A DNA stretch of 64,000 bases from Alcanivorax sp. (GTDB taxonomy: Bacteria; Pseudomonadota; Gammaproteobacteria; Pseudomonadales; Alcanivoracaceae), in NCBI GenBank assembly GCA_022449455.1, contig JAKUPL010000007.1:1-64000 (forward strand). Reading direction: 5' to 3'. A program made the translations under genes and the position numbers. A model generated the notes under the pieces. The model had not been told where the DNA came from, did not search any database, and worked only from the letters and a program-made list of their open reading frames with translations. Position 1 is the first letter of the stretch, and every line of letters begins with the position of its first letter. Positions 55,322-63,394 of the stretch are shown piece after piece.

Positions 55322-56140
55322 ATGAAGGCAACAACGATCCCCGCCTCGGGCGCTGATCACTCCGAAAACGACCGGCCGGTTCTCATGCTGCTGCCCGGCA
55401 TGGTGTGCAACGGTCGCGCCTGGCGTCACCAGGCCCGCCACCTGGCGGGCCGCTGCGAACCGCGCGTCGCCGACTACGGCGACGCCCGCCATATGACCGA
55501 CATGGCCCGGGCCGTGCTCGCCCAGGCCCCGGAGCGCTTTCTGCTGGCCGGCCATTCCATGGGCGCCCGGGTGGCCATGGAAGTACAGCGTCTGGCGCCG
55601 CACCGTATTATCGGGCTGTGTTTCGCCGGCACCGAATACGGCCCTTGCCCGGCTGGCGAGGCCGGACGAAGGGAAACCGAGACCCGCAACGGCCTGCTAG
55701 CCCTGGCCCGGGAGCAGGGCATGCCCGCCATGGCGCGCCGCTGGCTGCCGGCGCTGCTCCCCGAGGCGCGGCTCGCGGACGAGCCCCTGGTGGAGGAAAT
55801 CCTCGCCATGATCTCCGAGCACTCCCCGGACCAGTTGGAAGCCCACATCGCCGCCGGCGCGGTGCGCCCGGATTCGCGCGCGGTGCTGTGTTCCATCACC
55901 GCGCCTACCTTGCTGTTGGCGGGCGCCGAGGACCGGCTGCGGCCGTCGGCTGCCCACCGGGAAATGGCCGACCTGATTCCCGGTGCCCGGCTGGTGGAGA
56001 TCCCCGGCGCCGGGCACATGCTCACCATGGAAAACCCCGAGGCCGTCAACGCCGCCCTGGATGAATGGGTCGCGGCGTGTCGGCCGTTTTGTTCCCGAGG
56101 GGCGGCGCCTACCCCGGCCCGCCCCGTCAATGTCGACTAA
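55322..56140 (+). CDS. Alpha/beta hydrolase of the aromatic-degradation module
   Basis: 272 residues. Nucleophile Ser79 in GHSMGA, acid in LLLAGAEDRLRP and His in IPGAGHMLTMENP. No signal peptide, so cytoplasmic. Next to a VOC dioxygenase-like gene and a flavin monooxygenase it could hydrolyse a ring-cleavage product, by analogy with meta-cleavage hydrolases; the substrate is inferred. AGAGGAG precedes ATG 55322. The 238-base gap upstream, after the cysH terminator, is AT-richer in its second half and probably holds the promoter of the five-gene unit. Confidence 0.82.
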   Translation: MKATTIPASGADHSENDRPVLMLLPGMVCNGRAWRHQARHLAGRCEPRVADYGDARHMTDMARAVLAQAPERFLLAGHSMGARVAMEVQRLAPHRIIGLCFAGTEYGPCPAGEAGRRETETRNGLLALAREQGMPAMARRWLPALLPEARLADEPLVEEILAMISEHSPDQLEAHIAAGAVRPDSRAVLCSITAPTLLLAGAEDRLRPSAAHREMADLIPGARLVEIPGAGHMLTMENPEAVNAALDEWVAACRPFCSRGAAPTPARPVNVD

Positions 56141-56158
56141 AAACAAGAGGACATGACG

Positions 56159-56770
56159 ATGACCGAAGCCACTACCGTTAACGGCAACCCGGAACGCATC
56201 GCCGCCCTGCGCCAGGCCAATCGCGTGGGCAGGCTGCATCACCACGCCTTCATGGCCCGGGACATGGAAGAAACCCGCCGCTTCTACGAGGACATCCTCG
56301 GCCTGCCGCTGGTGGGCACCTGGGTGGAGCGGGTCAACCCGGTCACCGGCGAGCCGGACAACTACGTGCACACCTTCTTCGAACTCAACGACGGCAGCTG
56401 CCTGGCGTTCTTCCAGTTCAAATCCGACCGGACGAGCCAAGACACGTCGGTGAACAAGTTCGAGGACATCAACCCCTTCGCCCACCACATCGCGCTCACC
56501 GTGGAAGGCAAGGACACGGTGCGCCATTTCAAGCAGAAGCTGGCCGACGCCGGTGTATCCGCCTTTGAAACCGACCATGGCTATTGCTACTCGATCTATT
56601 TCCATGATCCCAACGGCCTTCAGGTGGAACTGACCACCCTGGTACCGGCCACCGACCGTTTGATGAGCGAAGCCGCCGGCACCGCCCATGAGACCCTGGC
56701 CACCTGGCTCAAGGAAGAGGATATGGCCACCAACAACACCGAGCGCGGCGACGGCTGGGTGCGCGCATAA
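56159..56770 (+). CDS. VOC-family protein, possible extradiol-type dioxygenase
   Basis: 203 residues, one VOC fold of two beta-alpha-beta-beta-beta units. Metal ligand candidates are His28 (LHHHAFMARD), His110 (FAHHIALTV) and Glu157 (LQVELTT), the His-His-Glu set of ring-cleaving extradiol enzymes and some glyoxalases. It lies between a hydrolase and a flavin hydroxylase, supporting ring cleavage. AAGAGG is eight bases before ATG 56159; ATG 56153 is too close to it. Substrate unknown. Confidence 0.78.
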   Translation: MTEATTVNGNPERIAALRQANRVGRLHHHAFMARDMEETRRFYEDILGLPLVGTWVERVNPVTGEPDNYVHTFFELNDGSCLAFFQFKSDRTSQDTSVNKFEDINPFAHHIALTVEGKDTVRHFKQKLADAGVSAFETDHGYCYSIYFHDPNGLQVELTTLVPATDRLMSEAAGTAHETLATWLKEEDMATNNTERGDGWVRA

Positions 56771-56806
56771 AAACAAAGACAAGAATCAAGAACCAGGAGA
56801 TCTGAA

Positions 56807-58462
56807 ATGAATACTGAAACAGTGCTGATCGTGGGTGGCGGCCCGAGCGGTTTGATCATGGCGCACGAACTGCTGCGTCGCCGGGTGCCGGTAAGAATTG
56901 TGGAGAAAAGGCAGGGGCCGTCCCACACCACGCGAGCGATGACGGTGCATGCCCGTTCCATGGAAATGTTCGAACACATGGGCCTGGCGCACCGGCTCGA
57001 GGAAGTGTGTCTGGAGTGCCCCGGCAATATCTACCATTTTCCCTTCCTGGAAGATCATCAGCATCCGCGTACCGATTACCGGAATCTTCCCACCCGTTTT
57101 CCTTTCTACTACAAGATCAACCAGAACGACTTCGAGCAGGTTCTGCGGGAGCACCTTTATTCGCATTACAGCATTCGGCCGGAGTACCAAACGGAGCTGG
57201 TGGGCCTGAGTCAGGGTGGCGACCGTGTTCATGCTTCGATCAAACGCCCCGACGGCAGCCTGGAAAAGCAGGATTACCCCTGGGTGGTCGGTTGCGACGG
57301 CGTACGCAGTTTTGTCCGCGAGGCCGCCGGCATTGAGTTTGTCGGCGAGGATGTGGCGGTCATGGCGATGATGGATGTTGAGCTGGAGAACGTCACTTTC
57401 GATGATCGCTGGATGAACTACTACTTCAATAAAGACCTGTTCATGAACTGCACCAAGCTGCCAGGCAAGTACTGGCGGATCTACATGAGTGAGCCCACCG
57501 GAAAATACGTGAACGCCGAGGACAAGAGACAGGCTTTTCAGGATGTGGCCGACCAGATCGGCATCGGTTTCAAGGTGGGAGAACCGCAATGGGCCACTTC
57601 TTGGAAAATTAGGAACAACATCGCCGAGAAGTACCGCAATAACCGCATGTTGATATGCGGCGATGCATCGCACGTCCATTCGCCCTCCGGCGGGCAGGGA
57701 ATGAACGGCTGTATGCAGGATGCGTTCAACCTGGGCTGGAAGCTGGCCGCGGTCTACAAGGGGCAGGCGCCGGAACGGATCCTGGATACCTACGAAGTTG
57801 AACGAAAGCCCATTGGCGAGCAGATCAGCGAGGGGGCCATGGCGACCCACGAGATCGTCATGGGCTTCGGCGTTGAGCCGGCGGACCGGTTGCACCTGAC
57901 CAAGGTGCCGGGCTGGGAGGAGCGGACCGTGAATCTGGTATCCGGCTTATCGCACACCTACCGGGACGTGGTGCGTCTGCCCGAGGGGCTCTCGGCGGTG
58001 GCCGGCCCGGAGGCGGGGGATCGGGCCCCGGATGCCAAGCTGCTTCGCGAGCCGCGGAAGCGGGTGTATGACCTTTGCCGGCATCCCGGTTTCACCGTTC
58101 TTGCGATTCCGGGCAAGGCGCGTGAGCAGGATCTGGCTTCCTTCTCGAGGCTGAGCCAGGAGCTGGAAGCGAAGTTCGGTGCTTCCGTGTCCGTTTTTCT
58201 GATCGCCGAGGATGAGCGGGCCGGCTTCGATATGGATCATTGCTGCGCGGATGAAACCGGAGAGGTGCTGGAACGATACGGGATTGGCGACGAAGGCCGC
58301 CTGGTCGTCATCCGGCCGGACCTGTTCATTGGTCTGACCTGTCTGCCGAAGGACGGCAACCTGATCGGCGAATACATGGAACAGTGGTTTCCGGTGCGGG
58401 CCCAGGCCGGCGATACGGCGGATGCGGGTGCCGAGGAACGCCTTGGCGAGACGGTTGGTTGA
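56807..58462 (+). CDS. FAD-dependent aromatic monooxygenase (PheA/MhpA-like)
   Basis: 551 residues. FAD dinucleotide motif GGGPSG (10-15), DG motif in VVGCDGVRSFVREAAG, and the GD motif CGDASHVHSPSGGQGMNGCMQDAFNL; the C-terminal ~130 residues form the thioredoxin-like domain of phenol hydroxylases. It would hydroxylate a phenolic ring with NAD(P)H and O2. Codon use differs from the flanks (more A/T third bases), suggesting transfer. Upstream: VOC protein; downstream: second VOC gene four bases away. Good AGGAG before ATG 56807. Confidence 0.9.
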   Translation: MNTETVLIVGGGPSGLIMAHELLRRRVPVRIVEKRQGPSHTTRAMTVHARSMEMFEHMGLAHRLEEVCLECPGNIYHFPFLEDHQHPRTDYRNLPTRFPFYYKINQNDFEQVLREHLYSHYSIRPEYQTELVGLSQGGDRVHASIKRPDGSLEKQDYPWVVGCDGVRSFVREAAGIEFVGEDVAVMAMMDVELENVTFDDRWMNYYFNKDLFMNCTKLPGKYWRIYMSEPTGKYVNAEDKRQAFQDVADQIGIGFKVGEPQWATSWKIRNNIAEKYRNNRMLICGDASHVHSPSGGQGMNGCMQDAFNLGWKLAAVYKGQAPERILDTYEVERKPIGEQISEGAMATHEIVMGFGVEPADRLHLTKVPGWEERTVNLVSGLSHTYRDVVRLPEGLSAVAGPEAGDRAPDAKLLREPRKRVYDLCRHPGFTVLAIPGKAREQDLASFSRLSQELEAKFGASVSVFLIAEDERAGFDMDHCCADETGEVLERYGIGDEGRLVVIRPDLFIGLTCLPKDGNLIGEYMEQWFPVRAQAGDTADAGAEERLGETVG

Positions 58463-58466
58463 GACC

Positions 58467-58859
58467 ATGAAGATTCATCACGTCCTTGTCCGTCAGCACG
58501 TCGATCTGCCCCGTTTCGAGGAAAGCGTGCGTTTCTACGAGGGTCTCTTCAACGAAAAGGCCCGGCTTCGGCTGACGCCGGTTGAAGGGGCGCTGCACGT
58601 GGCCCAGGTCGCCTCGGTCCTTCTGGTTGGCGTCGGTGCGGATATGGCCGGCGAGATGCCGGATGTCCGCTCGGCGTTTCTGGTGGACAAGCTCGAGGAT
58701 GTGGTGCGCGACGTCGTCGCCCAAGGCGCCCGGCTGGTCGAGGCAATCACCACCATTGAAACCGGACAATACGCTCTGATTCGTCACCCGGACGGGCTTC
58801 TGGTCGAGTACGTGGAACACAACCGAAAGAATCCCAAGGATTTTGTCCTCTCCGAATAA
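58467..58859 (+). CDS. Small VOC-family protein
   Basis: 130 residues, glyoxalase/VOC fold: IHHVLVRQHVDL with a metal-position His, FYEGLFNEKARLR, and LIRHPDGLLVEYVEH with Glu. ATG 58467 is four bases after the monooxygenase stop, so translation is coupled. Possibly an isomerase, hydratase or binding protein for the hydroxylated product; unassigned. A terminator follows. Confidence 0.75.
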   Translation: MKIHHVLVRQHVDLPRFEESVRFYEGLFNEKARLRLTPVEGALHVAQVASVLLVGVGADMAGEMPDVRSAFLVDKLEDVVRDVVAQGARLVEAITTIETGQYALIRHPDGLLVEYVEHNRKNPKDFVLSE

Positions 58860-58869
58860 TGCTTCCCTT

Positions 58870-58894
58870 AGCCGCCTTCCGGGCGGCTTTTTTT
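58870..58894 (+). terminator. Terminator between the VOC gene and the outer-membrane gene
   Basis: AGCCGCC...GGCGGCT then seven T. It ends only 12 bases before ATG 58906, so expression of the next gene would need read-through or an internal promoter. Confidence 0.85.
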
Positions 58895-58905
58895 GAGGAA
58901 TGAAT

Positions 58906-59808
58906 ATGAAAACAACAAGATCAAAGGCCCGAGTTTCAATGGGCATGGCTTTGATGGTGGCGGCCTCGTTTGGTCACGCCACCGAATCCGGTGGCTCCGC
59001 CTACGCCCATGGCGCGGAGGGCTGGATGACCGGGATGCTGCCGCCCCCGGGCGACTATTATTTGAACTATCTGAATTACTACTCCGCGGACCGTCTTAAT
59101 GGTCCCGACGGTAAAACGCAAATCGACGATTTCAGCATCGAGGCCAAGGCGAACGTCTTTCGTTATGTGAAAGTCACGGACAAACGACTGTGGGGAGCCA
59201 GTTACGCATTCCAGGTTCTGATGCCGGTGGTCGACCTTGAGGTCGAGGCGCTTGGGCAAAGGGACAGCCGCGCCGGTTTGGGCGACATCATTGTCGATCC
59301 TTTTATTCTCGGCTGGCACTTTGATGATCTGCATGTCGTGGCCGGCGTCGATTTCATCCTGCCAACCGGGCGCTACGACAGTCAGCGTTTAGCCAATATC
59401 GGCAGAAATTACTACACTATCGAGCCGGCGCTGGCCGTCACCTATCTGCATCCCAGCGGGCTCGAGCTGTCCGGTAAGTTCATGTACGACATCAGCTTCG
59501 AGAACAATAAAACCAGCTACGAATCCGGCGATGAGGTCCATATGGATTACGCGGCGGGGTGGCGATTTGGAAAGTGGTCCGCCGGCGTATCGGGGTATTA
59601 CAACAAGCAGGTCACGGATGATCGCGTTTCCGGCAGAACGGTGGACCCCGACGGCAATCGGGGCGAGGTGCTGGCCATTGGCCCGTCGATTCAGTATCGC
59701 TCCAAGACAGCGATTTTCTCCGCTTCGTTCCAGAAGGAGGTCGACGCCGAGAACCGGCCCCAGGGTGAAAAAGTCTGGCTGAACTTCATTTTGCCGCTGG
59801 GAGGCTAG
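58906..59808 (+). CDS. SphA-like outer membrane protein (phenol meta-pathway family)
   Basis: 300 residues. Signal peptide (1-24), then alternating beta strands throughout as in the MetA/SphA porin-like family (YYLNYLNYYSADRLN, DIIVDPFILGWHFDDLHVVAGVDFILPTGRYD, QYRSKTAIFSASFQKEV). Members occur in aromatic-degradation clusters and may let hydrophobic aromatics cross the outer membrane. Start 58906 has GAGGA at good spacing; ATG 58900 is too close. It has lower GC than the flanks, like the preceding genes. Confidence 0.8.
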   Translation: MKTTRSKARVSMGMALMVAASFGHATESGGSAYAHGAEGWMTGMLPPPGDYYLNYLNYYSADRLNGPDGKTQIDDFSIEAKANVFRYVKVTDKRLWGASYAFQVLMPVVDLEVEALGQRDSRAGLGDIIVDPFILGWHFDDLHVVAGVDFILPTGRYDSQRLANIGRNYYTIEPALAVTYLHPSGLELSGKFMYDISFENNKTSYESGDEVHMDYAAGWRFGKWSAGVSGYYNKQVTDDRVSGRTVDPDGNRGEVLAIGPSIQYRSKTAIFSASFQKEVDAENRPQGEKVWLNFILPLGG

Positions 59809-59833
59809 CGCCGGCGGGCCGGAGATTGCCGCA

Positions 59834-60715
59834 TCACTCCTCCTTCAGCACCCGGCGGATCTGCTTGGCGAACGCCTGGCTGGCGGCGGGCACGCCGCCG
59901 CCACGCATCCACAGCAGCCCCGGCGTGCGGATCGGCGTGGGGTTCTCCAAGGGCACCACGCTGACGCCGTCGGTGTCGGCGATGGCGATCTCGCCGACGA
60001 TGCCGGCCAGCTCGGATTTGCGGATCAGCTGGATCATGGCGCCGATGGAGTCCAGTTCCACCACCACCTGGGGCTGGGCGTTGGCGGAGCGGAAGTGCTC
60101 GTCGATCAGCTGACGGGTGGAGTACTGCGGCGGCAACAGGGTCATGCGCAGGTTGTTCAGTTCCACCATGCGCACCCGCTTGCGACTGGCGAAGGGGTGC
60201 CAGTCGGCCACCACCAGCACCATTTCCTCGTTGTAGAGCGGTTCGAACCAGAGGTCCTGGTCGTCCGGTGGCCGGTAGGCGATACCGAGATCCAGATCGC
60301 CGGACTTCAGGCGCTCGACGATGCGGTGCTGCGGCAGTTCCTCGACCTTGATGCGCAGGGCCGGGTAGCGATCAAGGAAGGCGGAAATGCAGGCCGGTAC
60401 CAGGCGGGTATTGAAGCTCTGGATCACCGCCACGCGCACTTCGCCCTGCACCGCGTCGGTGGGCTGGTGGAGGGTGCTGACGGCGCCGTCGATCTGTTGC
60501 AGCGCCGGCATGATGCGGCTCAGGAAGGTGTCGCCGGCCTCGGTGATCACCACTTTCTTGCCGACCCGGTCAAACAGCCGGGTGTCGAGTTCTTCTTCCA
60601 TCTGCTTGATCTGGTGCGAGAGGGTCGATTGCGTGACATGGCACTTCTCCGCGGCGCGGGTGAAGTTGAGGGTTTCCGCCAGGGCGGCGAAATAGCGCAG
60701 GTGTCGGAGTTCCAT
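59834..60715 (-). CDS. LysR-family regulator (CynR-like)
   Basis: 293 residues. N-terminal winged HTH (MELRHLRYFAALAETLNFTRAAEKCHVTQSTLSHQIKQ), then a periplasmic-binding-like effector domain. Divergent from the citryl-CoA-lyase/CoA-transferase pair across 127 bases that are AT-rich, so it probably activates these genes in response to their substrate. It also converges with the SphA-like gene, and could serve that cluster. Effector unknown. Confidence 0.9.
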   Translation of the reverse strand: MELRHLRYFAALAETLNFTRAAEKCHVTQSTLSHQIKQMEEELDTRLFDRVGKKVVITEAGDTFLSRIMPALQQIDGAVSTLHQPTDAVQGEVRVAVIQSFNTRLVPACISAFLDRYPALRIKVEELPQHRIVERLKSGDLDLGIAYRPPDDQDLWFEPLYNEEMVLVVADWHPFASRKRVRMVELNNLRMTLLPPQYSTRQLIDEHFRSANAQPQVVVELDSIGAMIQLIRKSELAGIVGEIAIADTDGVSVVPLENPTPIRTPGLLWMRGGGVPAASQAFAKQIRRVLKEE

Positions 60716-60744
60716 GGGAGTTTCTACCGTCGGTTTGGACCAGT

Positions 60745-60795
60745 GATGTTATCGATCATTTTTATGGATATTTATCACTTTCAACAACTATAGCC
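60745..60795 (+). promoter_or_regulatory. Probable LysR-controlled promoter region
   Basis: The AT-rich stretch contains partly symmetric GATCATTTTTATGGATATTTATCA-like sequence (T-N11-A type) and TGGATA, 18 bases, TATAGC as weak -35/-10. Placement is approximate. Confidence 0.35.
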
Positions 60796-60842
60796 CCCTT
60801 CTACGCTTTGTTGAAATGTCACTCATCGGATGGATCAGAATA

Positions 60843-61655
60843 ATGAAGATTGGTAAGGAAACGGTTCCCAAAACCGCCATCTGCACCTCCAACCAGGACA
60901 CCATCGTGGTGCGCGGCCTGGACCTGTGCCAGGACGCCATCGGCAAGCTGTCCTTCACCGATTATTTCTATCTGCTGCTCACCGGCCGCCAGGCCACTAT
61001 GGCCACCCGCGCGGTGCTGGACGCCACCCTGGTGGCGATCGCCGAGCATGGCCTGGTGCCCAGCGTGCAGGCGGCGCGCATGACCTACGCGGCGGCGCCG
61101 GAGGCGGTGCAAGGCGCGGTGGCCGCCGGTTTGCTGGGCTGCGGCTCGGTGATCCTGGGCGCTGCCCAGCAGGCCGGTGAACTGTTCGACGCCATCGACC
61201 GGCGCGCCCGGGAGCAGGGCGAGGACCTGGACCGCGCCGCCCATGCGGTGGTGTCCGAGTACCGCGCCGCCAAGCGTGCCATCCCCGGCTACGGCCACCC
61301 GCTGCACAAGGCCCGCGACCCGCGCGTGGCGGCGTTGTTCAAAACCTCCAGCGAGGCCGGCGCCGGCCAGCGTTACGTGGAGATCGCCGAGGCGGTGGAG
61401 AGGGTGATTCCGGACGTGGTGGGCAAGGACCTGCGGCTGAACGTATCGGCGGCGATTCCGGCGGTGCTGCTGGGCGCGGACTTCCCGCTCAAGGCTTTGC
61501 GCGGGGTGCCGATTCTGGCGCGCAGCGCCGGCCTGATCGCCCACCTGTTCGAGGAAATGAACCACTCCATCGGCTTCGCGCTGTCCTATCAGGCGTCCCG
61601 GGAAGTGGAATACCAGGGCGAGGTGCCCGCCGGTTTCGAGGAGCAAGGCTCATGA
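60843..61655 (+). CDS. Citrate-synthase-fold citryl-CoA-lyase-like protein
   Basis: 270 residues, shorter than citrate synthase (~430), the size of citryl-CoA lyase domains. It keeps GYGHPLHKARDPR with His152 and Asp159 at citrate-synthase active-site positions, and NVSAAIPAVLLGADFP. It would cleave or form a citryl-CoA-type thioester. The next gene, a type III CoA-transferase, overlaps by four bases and could make the thioester. Substrate not known. MKIGKET at 60843 matches the family start; ATG 60816 lacks a ribosome site. Confidence 0.8.
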   Translation: MKIGKETVPKTAICTSNQDTIVVRGLDLCQDAIGKLSFTDYFYLLLTGRQATMATRAVLDATLVAIAEHGLVPSVQAARMTYAAAPEAVQGAVAAGLLGCGSVILGAAQQAGELFDAIDRRAREQGEDLDRAAHAVVSEYRAAKRAIPGYGHPLHKARDPRVAALFKTSSEAGAGQRYVEIAEAVERVIPDVVGKDLRLNVSAAIPAVLLGADFPLKALRGVPILARSAGLIAHLFEEMNHSIGFALSYQASREVEYQGEVPAGFEEQGS

Positions 61656-62803
61656 TCAAGGTTCTCGAAGGAGTACGGGTGATCGAGCAGGGCACCTTTA
61701 TCACCGGGCCCAACGCGGGCATGTTGCTGGCGGACCTGGGCGCGGAAGTGATCAAGGTGGAAAGGCCGGGCAGCGGCGATCCGTTCCGCGCTTTCAAGGG
61801 CGGCCTCTACAGTCCCCATTTCCAGACCTACAACCGCAATAAGCGCAGCGTCACGCTCAACACCAAGGAGCCGGAGGACCTGGCGCTGTTCGATCAGCTG
61901 ATCGCCGACGCCGACGTTTACATTCAGAATTTCCGCCCCGGTACCGCCGAGCGCCTGGGCGCCGGCGAAGAACGTCTGCGTGCCATCAACCCGAAGCTGA
62001 TCTACTGCTCGATCAGCGGCTTCGGCCAGGATGGCCCCGCCGCCGGCCGACCGGCCTACGACACCGTGGCCCAGGCCGCCAGCGGCTTCCTGGGGCTGCT
62101 GATCAACCCGGAGAATCCGCGGGTGGTGGGTCCGGCCATGGCTGATTCGCTGACCGGTTTCTACGCCGCCTACGGCATTCTCGGGGCGCTCCATGAGCGT
62201 CATCGTACCGGTCGGGGCCGGGCGGTGGATGTGTCCATGCTGGAAGCCATGTGCCATTTCAACCTGGATGCCTTTACCCACTACTTCGCCGAGGGCGAGG
62301 TGATGACGCCCTACAGCCGCCCCAGCGTGTCCCAGTCCTATGTGCTGGAGTGCGCGGACGGTAAGTGGATCGCGCTGCACATGTCCTCGCCGGAAAAATT
62401 CTGGCAGGGCCTGGCCAACGCCATCGACCAGCCGGACCTGCTGCGCGATGAACGCTTCAGCAGCCGGGAGAAGCGCATCGAGCATCAGGAGCAGTTGATC
62501 GAGCTGTTGGGGGAGCGCTTCAAGCAACGGGACCGGGCCACCTGGTGCCAGCGGTTGGAACAGGAGGATGTGCCCCACGCGCCCATGTACGACAGCAGCG
62601 AGGCGCTACGCGACCCCCAGGCCCGCCACCTGCAGCTGGAGATCAACGCGCCTCACCCGGCCGGCGGCGAATGGCGCACGGTGCGCTCGCCGGTGAGCTT
62701 CGACCACCAGCCGCCGCTCACCGTGACCGCGCCGCCGGAGCTGGGCGATTACGACGAGGCGCTGCGCTCGGCGGCCCGGTCGCGGCTGGTGAAGGAGGGC
62801 TGA
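61652..62803 (+). CDS. CaiB/BaiF (type III) CoA-transferase
   Basis: 383 residues. Family motifs: LEGVRVIEQGTFITGPNAGMLLADLGAEVIKVERP, YNRNKRSVTLN and catalytic Asp165 (GPAMADSLTGF) matching the aspartyl-CoA intermediate residue. It swaps CoA between carboxylic acids. Its start overlaps the citryl-CoA-lyase-like gene (ATGA), indicating that the two form a two-step route: activation of a tricarboxylate or similar acid, then C-C cleavage. Acceptor unknown. Confidence 0.9.
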   Translation: MIKVLEGVRVIEQGTFITGPNAGMLLADLGAEVIKVERPGSGDPFRAFKGGLYSPHFQTYNRNKRSVTLNTKEPEDLALFDQLIADADVYIQNFRPGTAERLGAGEERLRAINPKLIYCSISGFGQDGPAAGRPAYDTVAQAASGFLGLLINPENPRVVGPAMADSLTGFYAAYGILGALHERHRTGRGRAVDVSMLEAMCHFNLDAFTHYFAEGEVMTPYSRPSVSQSYVLECADGKWIALHMSSPEKFWQGLANAIDQPDLLRDERFSSREKRIEHQEQLIELLGERFKQRDRATWCQRLEQEDVPHAPMYDSSEALRDPQARHLQLEINAPHPAGGEWRTVRSPVSFDHQPPLTVTAPPELGDYDEALRSAARSRLVKEG

Positions 62804-62855
62804 TCCGGCCCGTCGCCACTTGCATCGATGGCCGGGAACCGGGAAGCTTGCCGGC

Positions 62856-63281
62856 ATGAAACGCCCCTTCCGATTCCTGGCCATCGTCGGCCTGTTGATC
62901 CTGTCCCTGGTCGCCGCCTGGCGCGGCGGCCTGCTGCCCGGCGTGCCGGCCCCCTGGCACGACGACCTGCGTATCCTGCATGAAGACCGGGACGGCACCC
63001 GGGTGATGGTGATCGAGCTGCGCAACACCGACACCCGCACCCGCTGGCACAGCGAGGGCGAGGACCATCGCATCGACATTCGCCGTCGAGGTCCCACGCT
63101 GTACGAGCTGGACATTACCTTGTTAGAGAATCGGATCGACCCGCCCATACGGCGCAATATGCATACACGGTTGCAGCTGGAAGCCGGCCGCACCGAGATC
63201 GGAGGTTTCCGCTTCACCGAGCCGGGCAAGCCGGTGCGGCGTCAGTTGGTGGAACTGGTGCTGCCATCGAGTGCCGGGTAA
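62856..63281 (+). CDS. Small anchored protein of unknown function
   Basis: 141 residues. N-terminal hydrophobic anchor or signal (KRPFRFLAIVGLLILSLVAAW), then a beta-rich domain with many charged residues (IVEL, RTRWHSEGEDHRIDIRRRG, LLENRIDPPIRRNMHTRLQLEAGR). No family recognised; it would face the periplasm. It follows the CoA-transferase by 52 bases and could be the last gene of that operon or separate. No good ribosome site is seen. Confidence 0.6.
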   Translation: MKRPFRFLAIVGLLILSLVAAWRGGLLPGVPAPWHDDLRILHEDRDGTRVMVIELRNTDTRTRWHSEGEDHRIDIRRRGPTLYELDITLLENRIDPPIRRNMHTRLQLEAGRTEIGGFRFTEPGKPVRRQLVELVLPSSAG

Positions 63282-63310
63282 TGTTCACGGCTCGTGTGCC
63301 CGCTTTCCCA

Positions 63311-63327
63311 ACTTTACACGGTAAAGT
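63311..63327. promoter_or_regulatory. Palindrome upstream of the terminal response regulator
   Basis: ACTTTAC-ACG-GTAAAGT, perfect 7-base arms, 68 bases before ATG 63395; probable protein-binding site. Confidence 0.45.
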
Positions 63328-63346
63328 GGAGCTTGCAGGCACGTTG

Positions 63347-63361
63347 TGTCCCAATGGGACA
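63347..63361. promoter_or_regulatory. 15-base perfect palindrome before the terminal response regulator
   Basis: TGTCCCA-A-TGGGACA, perfect 7-base arms, 33 bases before the start codon. Possibly an autoregulatory site of the LuxR-type regulator downstream. Confidence 0.5.
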
Positions 63362-63394
63362 CTGCTGGAAAGAAAGCGCTGGGGGAGGAGAGGC

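Noticed and set aside
55322-59808. Integrative element carrying the aromatic genes
   Set aside because: No integrase, transposase, tRNA junction or flanking direct repeats were seen; only a composition shift.
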